Of a stretch of DNA of 64,000 nucleotides, positions 1 to 8,111 are shown in pieces; positions within the stretch are counted from its first letter, which is position 1, and each line of letters opens with the position of its first letter. The notes below the pieces were generated by a model. The model did not search any database. It saw nothing but the letters and a program-made list of their open reading frames with translations, and was not told the DNA's origin. The translations under genes were made by a program, and so were the position numbers. The DNA is from Paenibacillus pabuli NBRC 13638 (GTDB lineage: Bacteria > Bacillota > Bacilli > Paenibacillales > Paenibacillaceae), in assembly GCF_001514495.1 (NCBI RefSeq), contig NZ_BCNM01000002.1, positions 1 through 64,000 of the forward strand, given 5' to 3'.

Positions 1-3000
1 GCCTGCCGTGGCAGAGCCGCCGGGCGCGAAGCACTGCCGCTGCCGGGCTTGCCGCGCCGGTCGCGGCTGCGCAGCTGCTGTTCCAGTGCCGCCGATGACA
101 ACGGCGCCACTTCCTCAGCCAGCAGCTTAAACCCTTCGTCCTGCTGCTGCACCTTGGCGCGCACGACGAGCAGTTCACCTTTCCCGACATGCTGCTGGCT
201 GCGCCGCCATACTTCGTGAAAGAGAACCACTTCACAGCGTTCAATCTGGTCTTCCAGCTCCATGAACGCCATAGCTTTCCCCTGTTTCGTCGTAATCGAC
301 TTCACAGACACGACCATCCCGGCTGCGACCGCCATCGTATCGTCAGCCGCTTCCGTCAGCTCCATAATGCGATCTGCGCCGCTGGATTCGAGCACATCCT
401 CATAATCATCCAATGGATGACCCGAGAGATACAAGCCTAACAGTTCACGCTCAAGTTCTAACTGCTGACCTGCGGAATATGGCGGAATTTCGGGGTATTC
501 AATCTCCCAGTTCGGCGTCTCCACAAAATCAAATAATTGAATCTGCAGATCCTCACGCTCTTTCCGCCATTTCAGCGCCGCTTCCACGGTCTCATCCAGC
601 ATTGCCAGCAATTGGGCCCGGTGCCCTGGCAGCGTGTCAAACGCTCCTGCCTGAATCAGCGATTCAATCACTCGTTTGTTGCATACACGCAAATCGACAC
701 GACGACAAAAATCGAGCAAGCTGTCGAATGGTCGTTCCTGTCGAACGATCATGATGCTTTCCATCGCCTGGGTCCCGACATTTTTCACCGCAGCCAGCCC
801 AAATCGTATCGCCCCGGCTGCTTTATCTAGATCCGAATTGTGATCCGACAATCCATCTTTCCCCTGTACATCAGACATTTCATGCTGTTCGGAATGCGAG
901 GACTCCGCCTCTACAGTCCCCTGCAGGCGTTCGGCCGCAGAAACGGTCATCACGCCTGAATTAATCCGATCTTCGGACTGCTCTGATACAGCCGTCGCTG
1001 CCTGCCACTCGTATGCACCACCGTCTTCGTCTAGTGCGGGGCCCGGGTCATCTGGAAGAGGAGCTTCACCGTACTCCGCTTGTCCCGAATAATGCTCTTC
1101 ATCATGTACGGCGTGTTCCAGCGTAGGACTTGCTGTACCATCTTCACCCTGCTCTCCCACTAAACGTTGGGTTTCCGCCGCTTGTCCAGCCCTGGTGCTG
1201 CGGGATGATGCAATCACAGGTGTAAACAGAATACCGCTCTCATTCACATCCGGCGGAAGTACTTCAATATCCATGCGACGGCATTCCACAACGTACTCCG
1301 CTACTTTCCGGTGACTGCCCATCACGGCTGTTAACATGGATGCCATAAAATGAATGGGATAATGTGCTTTTAGATAAGCCGTCTGGAAAGCCAGCACGCC
1401 GTACGCAGCGGCATGGGCACGTGGAAAACCGTAGTTGGCGAACTTGACGATCATGTCATAGACCAGATCTGCCTCCGCTTCGGTATACCCTTGCTTCAGG
1501 CTGCCCTGAACAAAATGTCCACGTTCCAGATCCAGTACTTCCCGTTTCTTCTTGGAAACCGCTCTGCGGAGCAGATCAGCTTCACCGAGAGAGAAACCCG
1601 CCATCCGGGAAGCAATCTGCATAATTTGTTCCTGATATACAATGATGCCGTACGTATCCTTGAGGATGGACTCCAGATCGGCATGAGGGTAGTCCACTTC
1701 GATCTGTCCATGCTTACCCTGAATGTATTTGGATATAAATTCCATCGGACCTGGACGATATAAGGCCACGACGGAGATTACATCTTCAAATACACTTGGC
1801 TTAAGCTCCTTCAGGACGCGGCGTACCCCCGCGGATTCGAGCTGGAAGATGCCCATGGTGTCGCCTCGGCCAAGCATCTCATACGTCAGTGCATCGTCGT
1901 CCGGAATATGTCGAAAGTCAGGAATTTCACCGTTTTCGCCAATCCAGCGCAGGCAGCGTTCAATAATCGAGAGGGTTCGCAGACCAAGAAAGTCCATTTT
2001 GAGCAATCCAATCGACTCCAGATTTTCCATGGAATACTGTGTTAATGCTGTTCCCTCGCTGCCCTCTTGAAGCGGAACGGCATCCGTCAGCGGATCACGG
2101 GAAATGACAACCCCCGCCGCATGTGTGGAAGCATGGCGAGGCATCCCTTCCACCTTCATGGCCATGTCGAGCAACTCACGTGTTTTCGGCTTGGTCTCAT
2201 ACAGAGCCTTCAGTTCAGGCGTGGCTTCCATCGCCCGCTGAATGTTAATGCCGAGCTGAGCAGGAATCAGCTTCGCTGCCTTATCCACTTCGCCGTAAGG
2301 CACATTCAGTGCACGTCCGACGTCCCGAACGGCTGCCCGGGCAGCCATCGTACCAAAGGTAATGATCTGGGCCACATGGGCCTTGCCATATTTTTGAGCA
2401 ACATAGTCAATGACTTCATCCCGTCGTTCATCGCTGAAGTCGATATCGATATCCGGCATGGAGATCCGTTCAGGGTTCAAAAACCGCTCGAAGAGCAGGT
2501 TATACTTCATGGGATCAACATCCGTAATACGCAAGGTATAGGCCACAAGACTTCCCGCCGAGGACCCCCGTCCCGGGCCCGTAACGATTCCCTGCCTGTG
2601 GGCGTAGGCAATAAAATCCCATACAATCAGAAAATAATCCGAGAATCCCATACTGTCGATAACCCGAAGTTCATAATCCAGTCGCTGTTCAAGTTCGGCT
2701 CTGAGCTCTGTGTCCGTCCAGCGCGATGATGCAGTATAGCGCTCTTCCATTCCCTCTTCGCACAATTGACGCAAATATGCAGAAGGACTTTTCCCTTCAG
2801 GCAGCGGTCTGTACTCCGGCAAAATCGATTTGCCGAATTCCAGTTGCAGCTCACACGAATCCGCGATGCGAACCGTGTTCTCCAGGGCCTCGGGGACATG
2901 GGGGAACAATCGAGCCATCTCTTGTTCACTCTTGAGATAGAGCTGATTGGTTCCGATGCGCAGCCGATTCTCATCATCTACTGTCTTTCCTGTTCCGATA

Positions 3001-3665
3001 CAGATCAATACATCTTGCAGCTCGGCATCTTCTTCTGACAGGTAATGGGCATCATTCGTGGCAACCAGTGGAATATCAAGTTCTGATGCGAGACGAATCA
3101 GCTGAGGGTTCACTCTTTTTTGCTCCGATAGCCCGTGATCCTGCAACTCCAGATAGAAATCGGCACCAAAGATAGTTTTGTAACGCAGCGCCGCACGGCG
3201 TGCTTCTTCCTCTCGTCCATGCAGCAGATGCTGGGGAACCTCGCCGCCCAGACAAGCACTTAGACAGATAATACCCTCGTGATGGGCAGCCAGACTCTCC
3301 ATATCAATACGTGGTTTGTAGTGGAAGCCTTCCAAATGTCCTATCGAGCACAGTTTCATCAGATTGCGATAACCCGTCATATTTTTGGCCAGCAAAATCA
3401 GATGATGGATCGGTTGATCCTTGCGGCTTCCCCGTTCCTTGCGAGACCCAGCAGTCATATAAGCCTCACACCCGATGATCGGCTTGATGCCTCGCTCCAT
3501 ACATGCTTTATAAAAGGGAATCGCGCCATACATTACACCGTGGTCGGTCAGCGCAAGCGTAGTCATTCCAAGATCTGCGGCCTTATTCACGAGATCCGGT
3601 ATACGCGCAGCGCCGTCCAGCAAGCTATATTCACTGTGAACGTGCAAATGCACAAAAGAACTCAT
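1..3665 (-). CDS. dnaE: DNA polymerase III subunit alpha (DnaE), C-terminus cut by window edge
   Basis: Replicative DNA polymerase of the DnaE (not PolC) type. Reading from 3665 leftward, the N-terminus carries the PHP-domain motif HLHVHSEYSL followed by the family-typical TDHGVMYGA and SACLGGEVPQ. The palm motif PDIDIDFSDERR near residue 403 holds catalytic aspartates, and the GPGRGSSAGS and RHASTHAAGVV signatures are present. The C-terminal HhH and OB-fold region runs off the left edge, so the stop is not seen. An acidic low-complexity stretch of about 130 residues (roughly residues 816-951) separates the LPPDVNES motif from the conserved IRFGLAAVKNVG motif, where relatives have a short linker. 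The start is the ATG before SSFVHLHVHSEYSLLDG, the family's usual N-terminus. It diverges from ytrH. Confidence 0.97.
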   Translation of the reverse strand, partial: MSSFVHLHVHSEYSLLDGAARIPDLVNKAADLGMTTLALTDHGVMYGAIPFYKACMERGIKPIIGCEAYMTAGSRKERGSRKDQPIHHLILLAKNMTGYRNLMKLCSIGHLEGFHYKPRIDMESLAAHHEGIICLSACLGGEVPQHLLHGREEEARRAALRYKTIFGADFYLELQDHGLSEQKRVNPQLIRLASELDIPLVATNDAHYLSEEDAELQDVLICIGTGKTVDDENRLRIGTNQLYLKSEQEMARLFPHVPEALENTVRIADSCELQLEFGKSILPEYRPLPEGKSPSAYLRQLCEEGMEERYTASSRWTDTELRAELEQRLDYELRVIDSMGFSDYFLIVWDFIAYAHRQGIVTGPGRGSSAGSLVAYTLRITDVDPMKYNLLFERFLNPERISMPDIDIDFSDERRDEVIDYVAQKYGKAHVAQIITFGTMAARAAVRDVGRALNVPYGEVDKAAKLIPAQLGINIQRAMEATPELKALYETKPKTRELLDMAMKVEGMPRHASTHAAGVVISRDPLTDAVPLQEGSEGTALTQYSMENLESIGLLKMDFLGLRTLSIIERCLRWIGENGEIPDFRHIPDDDALTYEMLGRGDTMGIFQLESAGVRRVLKELKPSVFEDVISVVALYRPGPMEFISKYIQGKHGQIEVDYPHADLESILKDTYGIIVYQEQIMQIASRMAGFSLGEADLLRRAVSKKKREVLDLERGHFVQGSLKQGYTEAEADLVYDMIVKFANYGFPRAHAAAYGVLAFQTAYLKAHYPIHFMASMLTAVMGSHRKVAEYVVECRRMDIEVLPPDVNESGILFTPVIASSRSTRAGQAAETQRLVGEQGEDGTASPTLEHAVHDEEHYSGQAEYGEAPLPDDPGPALDEDGGAYEWQAATAVSEQSEDRINSGVMTVSAAERLQGTVEAESSHSEQHEMSDVQGKDGLSDHNSDLDKAAGAIRFGLAAVKNVGTQAMESIMIVRQERPFDSLLDFCRRVDLRVCNKRVIESLIQAGAFDTLPGHRAQLLAMLDETVEAALKWRKEREDLQIQLFDFVETPNWEIEYPEIPPYSAGQQLELERELLGLYLSGHPLDDYEDVLESSGADRIMELTEAADDTMAVAAGMVVSVKSITTKQGKAMAFMELEDQIERCEVVLFHEVWRRSQQHVGKGELLVVRAKVQQQDEGFKLLAEEVAPLSSAALEQQLRSRDRRGKPGSGSASRPAALPRQ

Positions 3666-3761
3666 GTTTTTTTCTTCCTTTCGCCGTGATAAATGCAGCA
3701 CTATGCTTGTCATCAGTCGCCAAATGCTAGTTGCTGCACTATCTTCTTTCCGTATTTTCAT

Positions 3762-3781
3762 CTTTCGGTTCCGACCGAAAG
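3762..3781. other. Perfect 8-bp hairpin in dnaE upstream region
   Basis: CTTTCGGT and ACCGAAAG form a perfect inverted repeat around a four-base TCCG loop, about 100 bp upstream of the dnaE start. It would form a stable stem-loop in the dnaE leader RNA. There is no T-run, so it is not a terminator. Its role is unknown. Confidence 0.5.
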
Positions 3782-3948
3782 TCGCTTTCTAAATTCATTC
3801 CAGATTGCTTGTCCTGCCGAATGGCGAGTCGATTTCCCAAGGAACATAGGACATCTTATTTGGCTCCCATGCCCTCTTTTTTCCATCGTAAGGAACTCCG
3901 GACGCGTTATTCCCTAAAATTCTCTAAATTAAATGCCACAAACGGGCC

Positions 3949-3964
3949 AAAATTTCGAAATTTT
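3949..3964. promoter_or_regulatory. 16-bp perfect AT-rich palindrome between dnaE and ytrH
   Basis: AAAATTTCGAAATTTT is a perfect palindrome in the 460-bp divergent region between dnaE and ytrH. It could be a protein-binding site for dnaE. It does not match the Bacillus LexA box (CGAAC-N4-GTTCG). No other gene was seen in 3666-4126. Confidence 0.3.
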
Positions 3965-4019
3965 CAGACCAAGTTTTGAAGACATGCTCTAATTAAGAAT
4001 GCTTTATTATTCTATTTTA

Positions 4020-4049
4020 TCATAACGTTCGGGGGCACGCCCATACAAT
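4020..4049 (+). promoter_or_regulatory. Sigma-E type promoter for ytrH-ytrI
   Basis: TCATAACG at 4020-4027, a 14-bp spacer, and CATACAAT at 4042-4049 match the Bacillus sigma-E consensus, with a perfect -10. It lies 77 bp before the ytrH start. Sigma-E control of ytrH and ytrI is known in Bacillus subtilis, so family knowledge and sequence agree. Confidence 0.75.
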
Positions 4050-4126
4050 AGAAGTACAAGCCGCTCCCCCTGTTACGGACCAAAGACAGGAGGTATGCTG
4101 CTGGGGTCTGAAAGGGGTGTTGCCGG

Positions 4127-4456
4127 ATGAGCACATTTTTGTCCAAAGCTATTCTTGATTTCTTCATTGCGTTTGGAATCGTGCTGGGCGGCGCGATGAT
4201 TGGAGGTATAGGAGCCGTGGTCTCTCTCCAGCCTCCGACACAGACGATGCTTGATGTCGCCGGAAAAATAAAAATTTGGGCGCTCGCGGCGGCCGTTGGC
4301 GGTACGATTGATCCCATGCGGGTGATCGAAAGCAACGTGCTCGACGGCAATCTGTCACCGGCGGTCAAACAAATTCTGTATCTGATATCCGCTTTTATGG
4401 GCGCCCACATGGGTACCGAACTGGTGAAATGGGTCTGCGGCGGAGGACGGGGTTAG
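4127..4456 (+). CDS. ytrH: Sporulation membrane protein YtrH
   Basis: A 109-residue membrane protein of the YtrH family, required for efficient sporulation in Bacillus and made in the mother cell. The N-terminus (about residues 8-35) is a hydrophobic glycine-rich segment. A second hydrophobic stretch (about 45-62) carries the AAAVGGTIDPM motif, and a C-terminal segment carries LISAFMGAHMG. A strong AAAGGGG ribosome site precedes the ATG. Its position beside dnaE and directly before ytrI is the arrangement known from Bacillus. A sigma-E type promoter lies upstream. Confidence 0.93.
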   Translation: MSTFLSKAILDFFIAFGIVLGGAMIGGIGAVVSLQPPTQTMLDVAGKIKIWALAAAVGGTIDPMRVIESNVLDGNLSPAVKQILYLISAFMGAHMGTELVKWVCGGGRG

Positions 4457-4477
4457 CATGACTCCGGGACAGCGCCC

Positions 4478-4966
4478 ATGAGGATTCCGCCTTTTTCACG
4501 TTACCGCCCGCTTATGCGCATGACCGCTGTCTTTGTTCTGGGAATGATCGCCGGCTGTGTCGTGTACAATGGTGTATTTCACCTGAGTTACAACGAGTTG
4601 TGGCTCAACAATCAGGAGTTGCAGCTCCAGCTGCATCAGAATGAGGAGGATATTAAAACGCTGAAAAAATACAGTAAACGCCAAACCGTCATCAAGGAAA
4701 TCAAAGTCCGTGCAGAGGAATCCGACAAAGGTCCGGACGAGGCTTCACTGAAAGTGATGTTGCAGAAGCTGGGAGACGAGCTTGAGGTTCTCCGGGGCCG
4801 GGATGTCTTCAATATTGACGAGTACAGCAAAATGACACGGATCATGCTGAACCAAAAAGTGTACACGGTCAGAGAAAAGGAATATACCGTCCAGGTAAAA
4901 ACGATGCTGGTAATGGAAGGTGTGCTGCAAGTTTGGGTACAGATTCGGATGCACGTTCCGGCTTAG
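4478..4966 (+). CDS. ytrI: Sporulation membrane protein YtrI
   Basis: A 162-residue protein with one N-terminal transmembrane segment (about residues 13-32, AVFVLGMIAGCVVYNGVF). A predicted coiled-coil follows (about 38-75, rich in Q, E, L and K), then a compact C-terminal domain. This is the YtrI architecture: a sporulation protein anchored in the mother-cell membrane and cotranscribed with ytrH. The gene starts 21 bp after ytrH ends with only a weak ribosome site, which suggests translational coupling. Identification rests on architecture and synteny more than on strong motifs. Confidence 0.85.
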   Translation: MRIPPFSRYRPLMRMTAVFVLGMIAGCVVYNGVFHLSYNELWLNNQELQLQLHQNEEDIKTLKKYSKRQTVIKEIKVRAEESDKGPDEASLKVMLQKLGDELEVLRGRDVFNIDEYSKMTRIMLNQKVYTVREKEYTVQVKTMLVMEGVLQVWVQIRMHVPA

Positions 4967-5065
4967 AAAAGGGATGACAGCCCCCGGAAAAAAACTGCCC
5001 TTGCCCTCTGCCTGCATGGTACAATAAAGGCAGTAAATGCTTTCCAGAAAAGGAGCTGCGTCTTC

Positions 5066-5407
5066 GTGTTCATCGATGTACTCAAATACGCCCTGATCGC
5101 CATCTTTGCCCTGGCCATGGTCTGTTCAGCCTTGAACAGCATTCGTTCGCGCAGGACAACGAATCCCGTCTCCGTAGGCCTCTATCGTTCATGGACCAAC
5201 ATCTGGATGGGCGGCATGTTGATTATTCTTGCCCTTATCCTGATGTTCGTCTTTACCGGTTCCACCTTATCCGTGGTTGTGGAAGCGCTATTTCTGATTA
5301 TGGGAGCGTATAACCTGTTCGCTGGGTTACGTAACCGCAGTTATTATGCCCGGCTTCAGCAGCATGCGGGTGATGGAACCAAAAAGGCATCCAGTCAATC
5401 GGCCTAA
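5066..5407 (+). CDS. ytpI: YtpI family membrane protein
   Basis: A 113-residue protein with three hydrophobic segments (about residues 5-22, 48-66 and 69-86), an RSRR motif after the first, and a basic tail. It matches the YtpI family, whose function is unknown. In Bacillus ytpI lies beside ytoI and ytrH-ytrI, and the same set occurs here. Translation starts at GTG behind an AAAAGGAG ribosome site. The next gene, ytoI, is convergent and separated by a hairpin terminator. Confidence 0.85.
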   Translation: MFIDVLKYALIAIFALAMVCSALNSIRSRRTTNPVSVGLYRSWTNIWMGGMLIILALILMFVFTGSTLSVVVEALFLIMGAYNLFAGLRNRSYYARLQQHAGDGTKKASSQSA

Positions 5408-5435
5408 GACGCTTCAACCCATTTCCTGTCATCCC

Positions 5436-5526
5436 AAAAAGAGAGTATCCTCAACGATCGTACAAGCCTGACCCTCGTTCATTTTGGGTAGAGTGGCTGT
5501 GTCGATCAGAGGGTACTCTCTTTTTT
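5436..5526. terminator. Bidirectional terminator-like hairpin between ytpI and ytoI
   Basis: AAAGAGAGTATCCTC at the left pairs with GAGGGTACTCTCTTT at the right, ending in TTTTTT. The loop between them is wide (about 55 nt). A-run and T-run flanks suit termination from both converging genes. Confidence 0.6.
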
Positions 5527-5568
5527 CGGAACTCATCTGTCCGTCCGAACCCAAGGTTATCCATGTCT

Positions 5569-6903
5569 CTAGGCATGGTCAATGGATTGCAGCGTCATCA
5601 CCGCTTTGCAGACCACATTCCCGTCACGGGTAATAACAATATCCATTTTGCAGGTCCGGCGACTCGTCTCCAGAATAATTGGACGAACCAGAATCTGATC
5701 TTCAATCTGCACGGGACGGACAAAATAGGTCGTCACATTATCCACCACATGGTCGTTACCTGTAACATCCCAGGCTGCACGACGTCCCGCCTGTGTCATT
5801 ACATTCAGCAGAACCCCTTCCGAGATGGTGCCCAGATCTGTCGCCATCTGCGGGATGATGAATCCATGGAAAAACAATTCGTTATGCTCTCCGCGCTCTT
5901 CAGCGAACCCGTTCCAGATCAGATGGTCAAACGTTTCTCCAAGCTGTGGCTGTTTCTGTGCATCGCGCATGGCCTGCAGCACTTCCTTGCGTGTAACGGA
6001 TGCAATCAGTTTACGGTTTCGATCCACAATGGGCAGGAAATCAATGCCTTCCCATGTCATGATCTGAGCAGCCGAGGCCAGAGAGGTTTGCAGCGAAGCC
6101 GTAATCGGGCGGCGAACAACACACTTCTCAATACTCTGATCTTCTTTTAATTCACTGACATCTTTCAGACTGACAATACCGATAACCCGGTTCCACTCAT
6201 CGACTACAGGAAAACGATGTTCTCCCGTCTCCGAAACGAGCATGTGAAAGTCTGCAGCCGAACTGGTGACCTTTAGCACCTGCAGACGGGGCTTCTGCCC
6301 GATAATATCCTCAACCAGCATAATTTTTTTCTTAATCAGCCGATCGAAGATTGCCCTGTTGATCATTGAAGCCACCGTAAACGTATCATGTCTGGAAGAA
6401 ATGATGGGCAGCCCGAGTTCATCCGCCATCAATCTCACTTCACGGCTTGTCCCGAAGCCACCTGTGATTAACACTCCTGCACCCTGTTCAAGCGCAAGGG
6501 AATGCGCGTTATCCCGGTTTCCAACAATGAGCAGACTTCCCGCGTCAATGTAACGCGCCATCGCTTCTTCTTTCATGGCGCCGATCACATATTTGTGAAG
6601 CGGTTTGGCCAGTCCGTCACTGCCGCCCAGCACATGGCCTTCAACGATGGTTACCACATCGGCAAAAGTCAGCTGCTCTGTCATGCCGCGGGGTCTTTTC
6701 TCGATCCGCACCGTCCCAATTCGTTCCTTGGTCACGACCAGGCCAAAGTTCTCTGCCTCTTTAACCGCACGATAGGCTGTCCCTTCACTTACCCCCAGCT
6801 CCCGTGCCAGTCTGCGTACCGATATTTTGCTGCCTACCTTCAGTTGTTCAATATGTTGAAGTAACTGTTCATGCTTTGTCACGTTTTCTTCCTGTCCGTC
6901 CAT
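5569..6903 (-). CDS. ytoI: CBS/DRTGG-domain regulator YtoI
   Basis: A multi-domain protein of the YtoI family. In order: an N-terminal winged-helix segment (about residues 8-60, RRLARELGVSEGTAYRAVKEAE), a DRTGG domain (about 75-185, with GNRDNAHSLALEQGAGVLITGGF and SSRHDTFTVASMINRA), a pair of CBS domains (about 190-305) and a C-terminal hot-dog thioesterase-like domain (about 320-440). Such proteins are thought to sense adenine nucleotides through the CBS pair; the acyl substrate and DNA target are unknown. I place the start at the ATG at 6903 rather than the upstream GTG at 6912, because GGGGGTGG sits five bases before the ATG. It is convergent with ytpI, as expected for this locus. Confidence 0.92.
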   Translation of the reverse strand: MDGQEENVTKHEQLLQHIEQLKVGSKISVRRLARELGVSEGTAYRAVKEAENFGLVVTKERIGTVRIEKRPRGMTEQLTFADVVTIVEGHVLGGSDGLAKPLHKYVIGAMKEEAMARYIDAGSLLIVGNRDNAHSLALEQGAGVLITGGFGTSREVRLMADELGLPIISSRHDTFTVASMINRAIFDRLIKKKIMLVEDIIGQKPRLQVLKVTSSAADFHMLVSETGEHRFPVVDEWNRVIGIVSLKDVSELKEDQSIEKCVVRRPITASLQTSLASAAQIMTWEGIDFLPIVDRNRKLIASVTRKEVLQAMRDAQKQPQLGETFDHLIWNGFAEERGEHNELFFHGFIIPQMATDLGTISEGVLLNVMTQAGRRAAWDVTGNDHVVDNVTTYFVRPVQIEDQILVRPIILETSRRTCKMDIVITRDGNVVCKAVMTLQSIDHA

Positions 6904-7057
6904 CTGTACCACCCCCGAAGATGCATCTGTACTATTCTGTATCTATTATATCACGACCTAAGGAAAATAACCCCATTCCCTGTCTCTTTCTTATCAGAAT
7001 TGACCCAGTCAATCGTGACAAACAACATATCAGATGAACGATTCAATGAACGGCATA

Positions 7058-7101
7058 AAAAAAAGACCGGTACCTTTCAAATGAAAGGAAAACCGGCCTT
7101 G
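7058..7101 (-). terminator. Rho-independent terminator
   Basis: On the minus strand AAGGCCGGTTTTCCTTTC pairs with GAAAGGTACCGGTCTT around an ATTT loop and is followed by a T-run. It ends the minus-strand transcript of the 7110-7397 gene. Confidence 0.85.
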
Positions 7102-7109
7102 CTCAAACC

Positions 7110-7397
7110 TTATACAGACTTGCTCTGCTCCTGCTTGTCCAGCAGTTTCATCTCCCATTGCCGCAGCTTTGCCCGGCGAACAGCTTCCAGTGCACGCTTC
7201 TTCTCTTCATCTACACCTAGAATAAAATGAAGATGTGCACCGACGATCAATAACGAGAAAAGCACCCAGACGATGCCAAAAATATTAACCCAGTCCATTC
7301 CACCGGCGAACGAAATTCGCGGCAGTGCGATCACCAGCATAGACAGTGCAATAAGCAAATAGATTACATGTTTTGCCTTTTTCAACCTTTTCACCAT
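7110..7397 (-). CDS. Small membrane protein of unknown function
   Basis: A 95-residue protein with a basic N-terminus (KRLKKAK) and two transmembrane helices (about residues 11-31 and 39-61). A charged cytoplasmic tail (EEKKRALEAVRRAKLRQWEMKLLDKQE) is probably helical. The family was not recognised. It lies 96 bp after the YlbF-family gene on the same strand and before a strong terminator, so the two may share a transcript. An AGGAGCTG-type ribosome site precedes the ATG. Confidence 0.75.
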   Translation of the reverse strand: MVKRLKKAKHVIYLLIALSMLVIALPRISFAGGMDWVNIFGIVWVLFSLLIVGAHLHFILGVDEEKKRALEAVRRAKLRQWEMKLLDKQEQSKSV

Positions 7398-7493
7398 TCA
7401 CAGCTCCTTCGTTCTTGATCGACTCTATATGTCTAGTCTATGAACGAAGATGCGGTAATATGAAAGGTTCAGGTAAATAATCGGGACAGGTGT

Positions 7494-7841
7494 TTAAGCT
7501 TCTGCGCCACCATAGAGATGACCCAGGCTGTCTGCAATAATTTTGTTCACGTCTTCGATAATGACACTCAGACGACGCTCAGCGTCGAACAGACGACGAA
7601 TATTCAGGTTCAAACTCAGGACCTCAAATAATTTTTCCATTTTCTCCATCTCATCCGGAGCAGGCATATCCCCGCTCATCATACGTTGCTGCAGCTCCAT
7701 CTGTTGATCGCGGAAGTTATCCAGCATCGCCTTTGCTTCCGGGTCCGTTTCAATCAGCTTCATTGCCGAAGTAATTTCCTCCACCTCACTGCTTTCTCTC
7801 AGGGCTTTGGCCAAGTCATTTGCTTTGTCATAAATGTTCAC
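7494..7841 (-). CDS. YlbF/YmcA/YheA family regulator
   Basis: A 115-residue all-helical protein of the YlbF family. Members include YheA and the YlbF-YmcA proteins of the RNase Y accessory complex; this copy is closest in size and layout to YheA. Visible family features are NIYDKANDLAKALRES at the N-terminus, the middle FRDQQMELQQ, and a C-terminal ADSLGHLYGG. The start is set at the GTG at 7841, because GAGGAGG lies seven bases before it. The open frame continues to an ATG at 7880, but those codons span the ribosome site. In Bacillus, yheA is a near neighbour of yheC and yheD, and here the ATP-grasp array follows. Confidence 0.85.
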   Translation of the reverse strand: MNIYDKANDLAKALRESSEVEEITSAMKLIETDPEAKAMLDNFRDQQMELQQRMMSGDMPAPDEMEKMEKLFEVLSLNLNIRRLFDAERRLSVIIEDVNKIIADSLGHLYGGAEA

Positions 7842-8009
7842 TATTATTCCTCCTCGATATTGGGTTGTCATTTTTATCATTCATTTAATTCTCAGCGTAA
7901 CGTTCACCCGTGTTAATACACGCATTTCGGTTCCATCAAACAAAGCTGGCGGGAACAGGCTACTTATCACCTGCCGTCAATTAATGCATTTAATCCAAAT
8001 GGGTCAATC

Positions 8010-8037
8010 ACCAAGGGTTATATGTCCTCATATGATG
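8010..8037 (+). promoter_or_regulatory. Possible sigma-K-like promoter of the ATP-grasp array
   Basis: AC at 8010-8011, a 17-bp gap, then CATATGATG at 8029-8037 resembles the sigma-K pattern (AC, then CATANNNTA) with one mismatch at the last base. It lies 75 bp before the first ATP-grasp gene. The region 7842-8111 holds no other clear feature. Confidence 0.3.
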
Positions 8038-8111
8038 AAGCACATGCCATGTTTAGATGCCGTTCAACTTCGAGATCAGACATCAAGTTGCCGCCCGGAA
8101 GGAGATCCGTG

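Noticed and set aside
2067..2729. 220-codon plus-strand ORF inside dnaE
   Set aside because: It is antisense to conserved DnaE motifs and has the composition of a shadow frame; no ribosome site or known motif.
5563..6150. 195-codon plus-strand ORF opposite ytoI
   Set aside because: Antisense to the hot-dog and CBS domains of YtoI; histidine- and cysteine-rich shadow composition.
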